Shown here: positions 46,975-59,739 of the stretch, one piece after another | How positions within the stretch are numbered: the stretch's first letter is position 1 | How the letters are laid out: each line of letters begins with the position of its first letter | Origin: Aphrophora alni | Taxonomy: Eukaryota; Arthropoda; Insecta; Hemiptera; Aphrophoridae | Length of the DNA stretch: 64,000 nt | NCBI GenBank assembly: GCA_963513935.1 | Contig: OY740771.1 | Coordinates: 19,079,349 to 19,143,348, forward strand | Reading direction: 5' to 3' | Notes under the pieces: model-generated | Seen by the model: only the letters and a program-made list of their open reading frames with translations | Database searches by the model: none | What the model was told of the DNA's origin: nothing | Position numbers and translations under genes: made by a program

Positions 46975-47410
46975 AACAAGTAGTGTATTTTGAAAGCGTT
47001 AAGGTCGGCATTTTGTTCCTCCAACATATCAGAGCAAATTTCCATGCAACGTTTCTTTTAGTTCTTGTGTAAGAATCCTAAGGATCATCTCAGCACAAAC
47101 TATTTTCTTTTTGAGATTTTGAGATACATCTTATCTCGCATTGTCTTTGTAAATGTTTTCGGCTTCAGCTGCTATTATGGACACTGAGTCTGAGGTCTTA
47201 TCAAACATCTGGTAAATTTGTTCTACACTTTCTTCAGTGCCCGTGGAAAGTTGTTGAAGGACGTGCACTTACCCCTAACAATATTCCGGCACTCAATGTA
47301 TAATACAACTCCACTAATTGATGACTTTCAAGCAACTGATTGGCTGAGAGTGTTGATGTTTACCATGCAGGCTTTCAAATGTCAACAACTTAAATCAGTA
47401 CTACTCTGAG
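46975..47410 (-). pseudogene. Decayed mariner transposase, N-terminal half
   Basis: The minus strand encodes PSTTFHGH and SVEQIYQMFDKTSDSVSIIA, then, after a stop, KKIVCAEMILRILTQELK, and in another frame MEICSDMLEEQNADLNAFK. This follows mariner (Mos1/SETMAR-like) transposase order: 'GRPST..T.ENV..+......R.S+..IA..L.I', 'KVCAKMVP+.LT.EQK..R+EICSDLLE....D..F'. It ends before the first catalytic Asp. Two shifts and two stops are visible. This family is distinct from the 'QDGAPPH...WIGR' type remnants elsewhere. Confidence 0.75.
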
Positions 47411-48250
47411 AGATGGAAAGACAGTATTGTTATTTAATAGACACACCACGTTGATCTGTACCATAAACTCTCTTGTGTGTGTTAGTCTGTCATTAGTTTT
47501 TGACTGAACGTTCGCAGTGAAACAACATTTGTTGAGAAAAATATATAATGAAGTAACAGTTTTAAAATTATATTTGTCAAACAAAAAGGAGAAGGAGATA
47601 GATTAATACAAAGATGTCTTCAGAGATAAAGACTAATCCAATTATAAGAGACAAAGACATTTCTCAATTATTAGACACGCTATATTAAGTTTGTTTTAAG
47701 ATCTTAATAATGTAATCTCAATCCTTAAGATCTTCATAATCTCTTCGGCACATGTAATGTTAGTCATTTTACCTTTGCTTGTATATATTCAACACTAGTT
47801 TTTAGTAATTATTGTTAAGATCATGTGATAAAAAAGTTAGTATAAGACCCTTTAATTTTTGAACGGGTTTATATACAACATTGAAACGCATGGAAACCTT
47901 CTGGGATAACAATAGCTACCTTTGTAAGCAAAATATCACTCTTAAAAATTATTTGCTGTTTTGGGAGCAATAAATTTGAAGTGGGCTGTTGCAAAAAAAG
48001 GTCGAATAAGTGCTGTTCAATTTGCCTTTACAAACGGTGTGCTCCAAGCGTTAATATTATTTAATTTGATAACTTTTATTTAGTAACAATTTTCCTCTTG
48101 TTTATTTTCTTACCACCCACTATAAGAATCGTAGAGATTATACAAAACGCCTAAGAACTATACTCAATGCCTAGGCAAAGTGAGTAAAGATCTAACAAAA
48201 TTATTTTATTTCATAATTTCCCAAATTTTTTTAAGAATGCCTGGATTTTA
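47410..48250. other. Unannotated stretch
   Basis: Nothing recognised. Confidence 0.4.
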
Positions 48251-48985
48251 TACAGGGTGTTTCTGAAATACTTTACAAGCTTCTGTGGCAGATTCCTTAC
48301 ATCAAAATAAATAATAAAAGTTCCTATAAACACTTAACCGATACAGCATTGTTATCATACAATCCGCCATTTTGTATTTAAAAAAAATAAATATAACTTT
48401 TGAAGTAGTTAAATTAATATTGATTCAAATTTGGTAAATTTTTTAAATTTTATTTATTTATTTTTTTGTTATGTAATATTTTACAAGTCAGCAAAATATA
48501 AAGACTTTACTTGTATTACTTTCAAAGTGATGGCAGTTTCATATTTTTTATGTTGATAATGTCGAAAATAATTTATTCTACAAAAAAATTACAAGAGACT
48601 AAAAGTTTCCTGTTTTTAACGTCAATAAAATGAGTGTTTTATTATTTTTTTTTTGTAAGTCAAAGGGTAATCATGTAGTTATTGACAAAAAAAACTAAAA
48701 ACATAATTTTTGGTAGTTGTTTACAATACCTAAGATTAGGTTAAAAGCAATTTTGTTTAATAATCTAAATTTTAAAAATAAAGATAAAAAAGTTACTTCT
48801 AACCTAATCTTATGTGTTGTGGACAACTACCAATAAATTGTGGTTTCATTTTTTTGTCAATAACTCTATTATCCTTTGACTTACAGAAAAAATAAATCAC
48901 TCGTTTTATTTGTAGTTAAAAGAGGAAAATTTTTTGTCTTTTGTAATTTTTTTGTAAAATAACTATTTCGAAATATTAATATTAA
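48251..48985. mobile_element. Long fold-back (palindromic) element
   Basis: The arms 48556-48750 and 48797-48985 are complementary at about 80% with a loop of roughly 47 bp: taagtcaaagg, tagttattgacaaaaaaa, tttttggtagttg and cctaagattaggtta are shared in complement. Upstream at 48251 lies tacagggtgtttctgaaata, resembling the outer end of insect DNA elements, though no matching right end is seen. It is non-coding. Confidence 0.7.
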
Positions 48986-49199
48986 AAATAAAAATAAACT
49001 TATATGTTATCAAATTTTAAAAACCAAATATTTTAAATGATATTTATCTAGTTTGTCTTGAAAGTATCGGCTCCGTTCGATATAAAAAATTGCTTGACTA
49101 GTCATTTTAAAGGTCTATCTAAAGGGTGTAAGAAAAGTGTTTTAAAAAACGCCGGCGAAATGTGTACAATTATGTTTTCTAATTATTTAAGGGAGACAT

Positions 49200-49270
49200 T
49201 ATAGGAAAGTGGTTTGACGGGAATCTAACCCAATTCTGTGTAGATCCTACTAGAGTCTCTCCGGATTTCC
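49200..49270 (-). repeat. R2 dispersed repeat, short
   Basis: In complement it reads gtcgtggaaatccggagaga, then gtaggatctacacag and attgggttagattcccg. Confidence 0.5.
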
Positions 49271-50190
49271 ACGACCTACTTATTAACTCAATTAACTAAT
49301 TAACTAATGAACTGTTACATAATTCATTCACTTGGTGTAAATTTGAAGGTAACCCAAAACTGAAATTATTTATGTATAATTTCTGAAAACTTAGAATTCT
49401 TTTTTCGTTTACCATTTACACTTAGTTTTAATTTCCAAAATAATCCTGTCAACACTTTTATGCTGTACATTGAAATTAAGCCTAAGTTTCCATCACTTAT
49501 GCCATAAACTCTTCCTAAATGTAAGCAGTACTTCATTGAAAGCGAGTTTTAAAGACGTCGAATAAGGTTCATTTCGTTTTTGTGAAGTTTTCCTGTCAAT
49601 TGTCAATCATTCCACTTCACTATAATTTGAAATAATTTGGTATATCAGTTTTTAAAATAATTAATCGTCTATAACCGCTGTAAAGGTCATATTTAGTTCG
49701 ATCATGATAATATTCGAACGGAATTTTGTAGAATATCGTATTTTTTTTGTATGTCCTGAAGGGGTATATCCAAGCAAAATGACTCTAAATCATTTAATCC
49801 AATATGGCTACAATCATAATTTTGTGTTCTTTAAAGACAGCCTCCTCCAAATTTTATATTATAAAAAAATAAATACAAATACAATCTCTAGATAGGACCA
49901 AAATAGTAACGAAATACACAATTTGATGAAAATCTACTTTTTGGGGGTTCTGAAACCGACAGACGATAAACAGACATCATGAAAAAAACAAAAGTTTTGT
50001 CCTATCAGATATCTTCTCTTTCCTACGTCAATATTAGAAAAAGTAATGAAACAAGAGCTTGAATTATTTCTAATGTTAGCATGCGCGTTCCATGTCTGGT
50101 TACCTACCTACCAAATGACCAGAAATCCAGAACTCATATACAATACACTATAAAAATTTTATCGTGTCCATCACGCTATGCGTCTGGAAC
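49270..50190. other. Unannotated AT-rich stretch
   Basis: No gene recognised. Confidence 0.4.
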
Positions 50191-50470
50191 TTTCAATGTT
50201 TATGGGTACGAACAACGATTAAAATGAATCAAATCTGTTACAGTACAAATACGGTAAAGGTAAGGGTTTGCTGTAGAATGGGTTGTACTGTACGTGGATG
50301 TGCAACTGTTGTGGATAAACGGTGAATATTTGTCACGTACAAAGTCTAACAGTGATCAGCTGGTACGTGAGCACTTTGATAGTTAGTTGGCTTGTTGGAA
50401 TGTGTAGTGTGTTGTGATAAGAAAGGGGAATGAGTTTCCCAGTTCTGATGTACTTGTTGTACAGAAATAT
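50190..50470 (-). repeat. Dispersed repeat R7, copy 2
   Basis: Opposite-orientation partner of 34130-34330. Confidence 0.75.
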
Positions 50471-50888
50471 TAGGGTAACATGTTCCGATGTCTTCCTCTG
50501 ATTACATCTTTGATATTTTTGATATCAAAAAATTGAATTTTTAATTTAAAAAAATAATAATTTGGGAATTTTTATACATTAAAAACATATTCCGGAAAAT
50601 CTCTTATTTACTTTTTCTGAAGTTTATAAAACTGGAGGAAAATTTAATTAAACGGAATGACTTTATATCTATTACAAATACGGAATATAACATAGTTTTT
50701 AGAAATTGCCTCTGCATGCCTTTTTTCTGTTACAACTTTAACAATCCAGCACATGTAAAAAGATATCACACAAGGAACAATATTTTAAACTCAATACAAG
50801 TTCAATATCACAAATAATATTGGCTGCACAATAGAGCGATATAGAGCGATATATATCTTAAGGACGTAAACGATACGCAATCATTACC

Positions 50889-51012
50889 TTATAAGATAGG
50901 TATCGCTATTAGTCGTTCAAATCGTATTTTAGAAGCTGATATATCGTTATCATAAACCTGTTCAGCTTCTAAAATACGATTTGAACGACTAATAGCGATA
51001 CCTATCTTATAA
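50889..51012. repeat. Perfect 51-bp hairpin
   Basis: The arms 50889-50939 and 50962-51012 are perfectly complementary over 51 bp (left arm starts ttataagataggtatcgcta, ends ttttagaagctga) with a 22-base loop. Diverged short repeats (agcgatata, ataactatc) surround it. Perfect pairing in such AT-rich, otherwise decayed DNA implies very recent origin or ongoing correction. It could give a hairpin RNA if transcribed. Confidence 0.97.
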
Positions 51013-51548
51013 CTATAACTATCACTATATCTTATAACTATCTTATACTATATGTATATATAGTAAGATATATGAGTTAGGCGACAAGTCTACCTAAATG
51101 TTTTCGCAGTATCGTACTATAATTCAAGTTACAAGTGACAGGATGTCTATAGAAGTAGTGCTGAAGATTTAAGTATCATAAATTCTTTCATAAATAGTGT
51201 TAGACAATACCCCTTTTAGTAGCATTACAGGTTATACTGAGTTCGTTGCAATTACTACGGAACTGTGTTCTAACATTCACTAAATAATTCGACTGCATAC
51301 AATACTTCTCTCCTCTCTCCTGTTTTTCAAATATCAATACATTACAAAAACGTCATCGTGACTTTACTTGATGATTCCAACTGATGAACTGATTCGAAAA
51401 ACTATCTCTTGCCACAAATAGTATCCCTTGTGAAGAAATTTGTCATAAAATAAAAATGGCGCATCGCAATGATCGTTTGGTAAACATCGTATCGATTTAG
51501 TGTGCGGACTGCTTAAGACTGCACTAATTGTGTGTTTTGGAGCCAATA

Positions 51549-51571
51549 CTATATATATATATATATATATA
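51549..51571. repeat. TA microsatellite
   Basis: About eleven TA units. Confidence 0.9.
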
Positions 51572-51599
51572 AAAGAGAAGAAACTATTAATCCAGGCAT

Positions 51600-52070
51600 A
51601 CATAAATTATAAACGAAAACCTGATCATAGGGGGCCCTACATACTTAGTTATTTAAATTAATCAAAAAATTATCTAATTTTGAGTAAAAAAAAAAAATTA
51701 AAAATAGTCTTAGAGAATATTATATGTAATCTTTCTTCATAGAAAAAAATCCTTTTCTTGCCACTAGAAAAAATCCTCAATCAACTTGCTTAAATTTTGT
51801 ACACGTACACAAAACGTTTCCTAAGGTACACATTTCCTTAAAAAGTGACAATGGTTGTTCCTTTCTACATAAGATTCTAACTAACAGATTAAAGGAACTT
51901 TTTGTGTAGGAAAGGTATTGGTCATCGGTTGATATTAGATAAATTCTAATTGGGAAGATTAAAGTACTAAAGAGGACAAGTTACATTAAAACCGATTAAT
52001 AATTTGTCTTACAAACATTTTAAAAACTACCGTGTCAGCAGTAAATTGTCCTCGAGTACATTAACAGCAT
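51600..52070. other. Unannotated stretch
   Basis: Nothing recognised. Confidence 0.4.
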
Positions 52071-52220
52071 CGGGGTCAGAAATGAACAAGAGTTGATCGA
52101 AAAAGAACTCATATGAAACATGAAAGAAAAGATCTAACAGAAGACTACACGAAAAAGGGTGTAGATATCCCAGTTATGAACCCTCTGGATATATAAACTA
52201 AAGTGAGCTCCTAAGGAACA
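52070..52220 (-). repeat. R2 dispersed repeat
   Basis: In complement: aggagctcactttag, ccagagggttcataactggg, atctacacc, gtgtagtcttctg, and the gttcatttctgacccc block. Confidence 0.6.
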
Positions 52221-52253
52221 AAAGAAGAAGAAATCGATTGAGTTTACTGGGTA

Positions 52254-52290
52254 AAGAAGGCTACCTCTCTAGAAGGTAGCTTTCTTTTTT
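52254..52290. other. Small hairpin followed by a T run
   Basis: aaagaaggctacct and aggtagctttcttt pair with one G-T pair around a six-base loop, followed by tttt. In bacteria this would look like a terminator; in this context it is only a short inverted repeat. Confidence 0.6.
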
Positions 52291-52299
52291 AATTTTAAA

Positions 52300-55200
52300 A
52301 TGTATATTTTTATTCAAATTCTTTTCAACAATGATTATAAAAGGACAAAAAATGTTGACAATACAATAAAACAAAAATCCCAAATGTAGAATATATATTA
52401 TAACAATGCAATTCTCTTGTGTTAAATACAAAAATACAACAACTAGCAGAGTGACAAATCCGGAAACAATGAATTCTGCTTCCGCTTTGTCTCCGGACTC
52501 CATTACATCCCTTTCCCATCACAAAGGATCTCTTATCTGAATGGATTTCATGAGGATTTTTATATTTCCTTTCATATGAAAGTGTAATGTTAATGTGTGA
52601 GCACATAATATGTTGAATAAGAGTAATTTATATAATTACCCTTGCAGCAAGGATGGGGGCAAGACAATTCCAGTAATGCTTTGTATCATAGTGAGATTTA
52701 TTGTTTTTTGATTTATTTAATGTTTTTCTTGTTAATTTGTAATTAAGTCTTGTTGGTTATTTTTCCTGGTATAACTTTTATGTTATCATTTGTGGTTTTA
52801 TTGTATTTTAAATGATTTATTAATTTTGAAGGTTCTAAGTGGATGAAAGAACCCAATGGTTTTAACTTCTACAAAAATTATATAAAGTTATTATTAATTA
52901 ATTTATCGAGAGTTTGGGAAAATGATTTAGAAATAAAAAATGGGTTGAAGAATAAAACTAAAATTTACTAAAACTGCAGTGAGGGGAATAACTCGGTACT
53001 TGGGGTTGCCAACCAAATGGGTTTAAGGGCCACCCCTGCGGATGGTGGAATTGCCAAATTGCATGTCACGCATTATTTATTTTCTTGTATAGTTTATAAA
53101 TGACTATCATAATTATTATATTAAAAACATTGCTATACTATGCATATTGAAATGCAGTTAAATAACAGATACCATATGTTTAGGTAGTTAATAACATGAA
53201 AGAATATGGAGCGATAAACATTTTATTTGGGAGTCAGTAACGGTTTTGCACTATAAGGCGGTTCCATTAATATTCTTTACTTGCCAAATTTATCGATGAT
53301 AACGAACGGAGCTTACACTTTTGAGACTTATATTCAACAAGACAGGCTATCTTTATACACGAGTGTTTATAAAATAATGTTACTTTAGCACTCGCATCCC
53401 GACATTCGATTACGCGCCAGATCTACAAGTGCATGCTTAAAAGAGACGAGTATCCAATGGCCGATTCCGGACTGGTAGTGTGGAGGAACCATCGGAGAAT
53501 CAGCTCTTTATACAGTCACAGGTTAATTAATACAGCAAGGTAATTATTGAATAAGTTTTGCGATAAGTGAAACAAAGCTACAAACTTGATAAGTTCGAAA
53601 CCTGGCGTCAACTGCCGTTTTGGTTGTGTCATTAAGTTGTAGTTGGGTCTTCGACTCTACGAGTCCTGCAGTTCTATGTTAGTAGTGACATACGTTTCTG
53701 CGTTAAATCTTATTTTTATAATTAAAGATGGCTAAATGCACAGATTTGTATGTTTTCCTGGTCAGCCTCAATTCTATTTGGTTAATCTTGCTCAATTATA
53801 ACTTGGGGTGCCAATAATTCACAGGTTAGGTTAGGGTGCCACAATTCACCAGAGACCACCTTTTGGGTATTACATTTAGAGGATCTGCTTGTATTACATT
53901 ATAATCTTATTCTAATTAGATCCCAGTCAAAGCCAATCACTTCGTTGCAGAGTGATATGTATAAAACAAACACTATTGAATGAGTATGTGTTGTAAACAT
54001 TCATTTTTGGTGACAGTTTTAAAATAATACTGTAGTACGCATTAGAAGAAACCATAACACGTTATCATTCTTTGTTAAAACGAAATTTATACAAAGGTAT
54101 TATTTATTTAAAACGTGGCCCACGGAGAAACTATCGAAGGAAAACGTGTAAACGTTTCTATGGCAACGTGTTGTTGGCTAAATTAATTCAATATTTAGCT
54201 CTAATGAACTGCGTCGAAAGTTATGCTCATAATTCACACAGCGTAAATTCTATGGCAGGAATTTCCATCTACTTTGTAAGACATATTGCGAACTACAGTC
54301 AATGCCAAAAACACTTTATTGTTGATTTTATACTTGGAGATACTTTTATATTACCCTATACAGGAATCATGTGATAACTTTTCATATTAAATTGATGTTT
54401 ACTGATCATGTGTAGATAATTTTATTGTTGGTTTTATATAGGTGACTTATTTAGTAATTTAGGACAAACATTCCTTTACAACTTTTTTTTTTAGTAATAA
54501 ATTAACTGTGCAAAAATGGAGTTCAAACTTTATCATTCACATTTTCATATAAAAACCAACCAAAACTACTCGTTACTATAACCATGGAAGCCGTTTTTGG
54601 AAAAATATTTATATATGTAATAAACTTGCTTTTTTCTGCGATAAATTACGTCCTCATTGTAAATCATAATGGATTAAAATTGGTGGTCAATGTTTTTTTT
54701 TCATCTGAGTATTCGTGAACAGTAATATTATTTTACTTACAATTGTGCACAGCAGTCGAGGTCATGAATTTTCATATTGTAAAAAAATTTAAGGAAATCG
54801 GTATTGCCACATACCTCTTTTATAGAAGACCCATGGCCATTTGATTGGTATTTTACCGATATGTCACTAACCACAGTTGGTTGACACGAATACCTGTACG
54901 TTTTGTTTGGGTCCACAGAAGTTACACTTGTACAAAATTTAAGAAAAAAGTTATAAAAGATTTAGAAAAAGTTGCAATGATTTTACCTTTACATTTAAGT
55001 TATCAAAAATTATCGGAAAAGTCCCAAAATATGGTCAAAATATAACCAAATTTCAAATTTATTTAAAATCAGTAAACACGTTTAGGCTGGATTGCACTTC
55101 ACAGACGACAGACAGCCATATCTGCAAAACATCTGCTACGATTTTTGTTAACCCATATCGAACTTACTATATACTACATATATCTAGAAAAGTAATCGAA

Positions 55201-56340
55201 TAATTTAATTGCGTATTGAAGTTACTAAATTTTCGTTAGATGATGCCCAAGATCTTTTGTTTAGCTCCACATTGTATCAAAATAATACCAATGAAGAAAT
55301 TTGATATTCACTTCAAACATAAGAATTATATGAACCACTGTTGTAAATGAAATTCCTCTATTATGAAAGTTATTTATATCAGATAGAGCGATTTATGGAT
55401 AAATGAAATACATTTAGTTGTAGTTAATTTTTTTTTTTATAATCAAGAAATACATTATTGATATCAAATACCACTTATTGTAAACTATATCTGTTAGTTC
55501 CAAGATAGAGCAAGCTAAATTATTGTGAAATATTCAAAAATTCAAATGTGTCTACTTTCTTTAATCACTTTCATTTAAGAATACACTGTCGGTTTGCTCA
55601 CTTCTATTTCTGTAAGTATCAGCTTCCTTGTTTTTGACCGAAATGTTCTCAAATCTGATTTAATGAATCCCGTCAATAGTTCAACTAAATGCCCTTGGTC
55701 ACCTTCGGGTAACACTGATGGTCTATTCAATAACGACCGACTAATGCTCTTGGTCAATCCACGAGCCTTCGTCAATTAACACCTTCCTTTTAGTGGGTTT
55801 CTATACCTTCTCAGGTTAATGAACTATGAATTTTATCTAGAGTCACCTATTGCCACACTTTCTGATATATAGGCTTCATTCTGTATATTGTCTTGTGACT
55901 TAGAATGAAAATTAAATTTGATAGTTTTTATAATTTTACCTAACAACTATTCTTAACAACTATTCCTAAGTTCTTAAAAATTATTCCTAACACCACTTCA
56001 CACAGAATCTTAAAAGTTTAATAAATATTATGATTTTCATAAAGGAAGTAGTCAATTATATGCCAGATTGTTAATGTAACGACAAAATAAATATTTAATC
56101 AAAAAAAATAAATAGGATAGGTGTACACAATGTATATAAATCGGTAAAATGATGAATTAATATATGATAAAGGACTTTAGAGTGCAATAATTAAAATAAA
56201 GAATAAATTAAATATGAAAGCTATATTGTAAGAAACGTAATATTCCTATTTTAGTTTTTAAACCTAACAAATATTATAGAGGTATAAATATATAATCACT
56301 TAGGGTATCACAACTTAATACCCAAACACAATAGGTTTTT
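52300..56340. other. Unannotated stretch of about 4 kb
   Basis: No supported gene. A GGTTAGG doublet lies at 53825-53837. The frame 55575-55775 (minus) contains RGLTKSISRSLLNRPSVLPE and DQGHLVELLTGFIKSDLRTF. It is less AT-driven than the background but matches nothing I know, and its other strand is equally open. Confidence 0.35.
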
Positions 56341-56344
56341 AAAG

Positions 56345-57600
56345 CTAAGTTGATGTCTAACATTCCAGTTTTAAACATGTTACCATGGTAACGTACAGTA
56401 AGCCTGCTTTAATTCATTCCATATTCTTCTCTGTACGGACATAAATTGCCACCGTTATTGGTGCAGACAAATTTAAATATGTATGAATTGCCACCACAAT
56501 GAACTCAATTAATCAATCGATATTGTTTATTCATGTTTGAATAAATCAGGATCGCGTAGGTTCTAAACAACAAAAGCAAGTGTTAAAACGTGTTATTCAA
56601 GCTTCTTTGATTTAGGTTTTTGATTAATTTTGTATAAGTTATGTTGAGTTTATAAAAAAGAGTACACGAAAAAAGGTGTAGATACAACTATGGTCCTTTG
56701 AAATTGCTACGTCAGTACTCACAATAAATTAGCCCCATGTGGGTTGATAATTAAAAGCTACTTTATATTGTTACATTCTAATTTGGTATCTAAATACAAT
56801 AAAATTTTCAATAAACACTGTGTGTAAAATTCACTATTTTGTGTAATTTCTCTCCTAACCACAATTGCTGGAACACAAACTCAATAATTGAAATTATTAT
56901 TATTTAGTTTATTTCTTTAAATACCCTAATGAACATTTCGATAACATGGTTACCATCAGCAAATGGTCCGCTAAATCAAAACTAAAACTAGTTTTTAAAT
57001 TATAGTGTTTTAATAGTTTTTCTTGTAATTGTGTTTACAAGAAACATCAATCACTATTGTCAATCTAAATACAAATTTGTGTAATACTATAATTGTCTGT
57101 CACCAACCTCTTTACTTATAAGAGTTTCGGTATTAGACCATTATCAGTAGATTTTAAAACACCAAATTAAGTTACCAAATTTATTGTACAAAAACTCTCA
57201 TAGTCTCAGAGGGAATCTCTGACGTGGGAGGTTGGAGTAAAAAGTATAGAAGGGTTAAAAGTTTTCTGTGGGAATGTCAAAGTCGTGATCATTTAAAGAA
57301 ACTCCTGAAGGAGTTAACCGAACTTCAATTAAATTTTGCTTCCTTTTTTTTCTCCGGGAAATTTATCCTGGTTGTTTTTTCCTTCATTTTTATCCTGTAG
57401 GCTTAAGTACTGAAAGCCCTTTGTGTGACCGAGTTGACCGCTAACCGAATCTCTAAACTCCTTACTAACCGACTAATCAATACACTTAAAACAATTTTCA
57501 GTCAGGTGAATAACGTACCCCAACCTCTGTGATTTTTTAATAAAACTGACAAAAAAAATCCACTAACTTTGTTATATTTTCAAATATCATAATCATATTG
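56345..57600 (-). repeat. Repeat R4, copy 2 (inverted)
   Basis: It is the inverted partner of 30060-31640, without the tandem duplication. An R2 copy (56650-56760) sits at the equivalent place, which shows that R2 was inside R4 before the copies separated. Confidence 0.8.
56650..56760 (-). repeat. R2 dispersed repeat inside R4 copy 2
   Basis: In complement: ccacatggggctaatttatt, gtgagtactgacgtagcaat, tagttgtatctacacctttt. It is the partner of 30870-31075. Confidence 0.6.
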
Positions 57601-57677
57601 GTTGAGTATTTCAACCTAAGAAAATTGTATAAATGAAATTATTTTCAAATTGAAAAAAAAAATAAATTCTTCTTTTC

Positions 57678-57965
57678 GATAACTTTTGGTAGATATAAAA
57701 TTCAGACCCAATTGTCAAATATTAATATTAAGCCATATAAACTGATAACTTTTGTTTGGGAGATGTAAGGAAAGAATCACAAATAAATTAAGCCCTATAT
57801 AGTAAGTCCATTTAAGTAGTTAACTTTTGCGAAATAAAAATTTCAAACACAATTGTCACATAATAACAATAAGCCATGTAAACTGTTTAATTTTGCGAGA
57901 TGTAACCAATCAATCACAACACATCTTGAATCCCCTCAAATAAAGTAAGCACTACATAACATCAC
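57678..57965 (+). repeat. Tandem duplication, unit about 150 bp
   Basis: Two units share taacttttg, acaattgtca / caattgtcaaa, aataagccat, taaactg, gagatgtaa, aatcacaa and aagc.cta.ata. The second starts near 57830. Confidence 0.8.
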
Positions 57966-58200
57966 CTAAAAAAATTAAAAACCGATGTTATAAATAATTC
58001 TTAAACAAAACAACAAAATGAAATGCATTTGAACATTTATTTATTTAAACGATAAATTTAATACAAAATAAGTGTTACTAAGAAAATTTCATAACTTTTG
58101 GCAAATCTGCAGGTAACACTGTTTTGACAAATCAATAAATAAAGTCTACTGTATATAAAGAAATGAACAACTGGTGCAGAAATTCATTAACGAATTAAAC

Positions 58201-58330
58201 ACCGGGTGTCCCACGAAGAAGCCACTAGTTTTAAATTAATATGTCAGACATATGGAACACTACAAACTTGACATTTTACAGTTTTATGTTACATAGAAAT
58301 GTATTTTTTTTTGTCTGAAACCTACACTAT
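58201..58330 (+). repeat. ACCGGGTGTCCCA repeat, copy 2
   Basis: It matches 6767-6890 in the same orientation: accgggtgtccca, gaagaag/gaagatg, aattaatatgtc, gacatatgga, cactacaaa and ttatgttacatag. The end motif fits the outer end of a DNA element. Only this end is present in both places. Confidence 0.75.
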
Positions 58331-59040
58331 TCTGGTACTTAAATTTACGAATTTTTAAACTTGGTGTTTTTGAGTGCATTTAGTGTAAAACAAAATCTGT
58401 TTTATGTGTTTTATATTCTATTAACGATGAATTCATAACAAAACACATAGAAGTGGGCGTTGTTGATTGATGATTATAAAATACAATTAACATTTAGCAA
58501 TCAGAATGTAATATTCTGGTATTGCTACAGAACTATAAATGGACTGCATCAGAGAAAGAACCATTATCGGTATCAAATGACGATGAAGTTTTTTAACAAC
58601 TCCCTGATTCTGCATAGGAATTAAAATTACAAACCTAAAAAAAAAGGTTGCGTTTATGAGTAGGAATTTATTTGAAACTAATGCGTTCTTGAAAGTTTAC
58701 AATCAATTGAAAATGGAAAGGCTTAGAAATAATAATAACAAAATAAGTAATTAGTAAGAATAAATACAATAGATGGCTTATTATGCATTTCTTGTAATAT
58801 TCATTTATAGAGTTTAAAAATGTGTTGTATTATTTATTTATTTAATGTTGTATTTTATAAGTTGTATAGTTTTATTTTTAGTATTGTATAACTTTTGGGA
58901 AAATTGATGCTAATTGTTTAATAACTTGTAGGTTGCTATGCAGCTCATGTTCTGATAATATAATAGCTAAATATAGATCAAAGATGTCTTCTTGCAACTA
59001 TTCAATTTATAAAATCAATATCGTAATTTAGAATTACTGT
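58330..59040. other. Unannotated AT-rich stretch
   Basis: Nothing recognised. Confidence 0.4.
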
Positions 59041-59049
59041 TTTAATTAA

Positions 59050-59400
59050 CGTTTTTTTTAGATTGAAACAGGTAGTGAAATTGTTATGTTGGTTACATTA
59101 AAAAACCTTTTTTCTTAAAATGGGTAATTTGATTGACTATTGGAGGTTCTGGTTCTTTCCTATAAAGTCCAAAGTCCGAAGTCTATCAACATAACCTGAT
59201 GTAAAGGACAGTTCTGGAGTTTGAATGCGACAGACATTTTTGTTTATATTTGTCGATTTAAAACCAAAATCTTAGGAAATGATCAATATTCTATTTTAAG
59301 TTATCAGAAAATGATGTGTTACAGTTATAGTTTTTATTTAATAAAATAACACACGACGTTTTGTAGTACGGATCAACTCCGTTATCAAGTGATATAAACT
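59050..59400 (-). repeat. Dispersed repeat R3, copy 3 (inverted, partial)
   Basis: In complement it holds gaactgtcctttacatcagg and gactttataggaaagaacc, and tatatcacttgataacggag next to gatccgtactacaaaacgtc. The last block corresponds to 21025-21065 and 25490-25530 of copies 1 and 2. Confidence 0.7.
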
Positions 59401-59739
59401 AAACTTAAGAGCGAAAGGAAGACACTAAACACTGTGTTTACAGTATCAATCTGAATAAGGTATGGAGTACAATAGCAGTACAAAAATATTTTAAAATTTA
59501 ATATTCTATGAACATAAAAAATTAACACTGAAAAGGCCTTCTGAATACATTGATAACAGTCCAATATATATTTGATGCGAAAATCGTTCATTCATTTGAA
59601 AAGAAGCAAACGGTAAAAATTAATATAAACGAAAAATAAAAAGTCTCTTATGTTGTATAAAGCCAACAGAAAATTATATTAGAAAAATCAGATTGAAAAT
59701 AAGACTCATATTGGTCTTAATAACATAAAATAATAATGT

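Noticed and set aside
52254..52290. Rho-independent-type terminator
   Set aside because: The window is eukaryotic and no transcript unit ends there; kept only as a small hairpin.
55575..55779. Minus-strand frame with RGLTKSISRSLLNRPSVLPE
   Set aside because: It looks more protein-like than background but both strands are open, no splice sites or start context are convincing, and no family is recognised.
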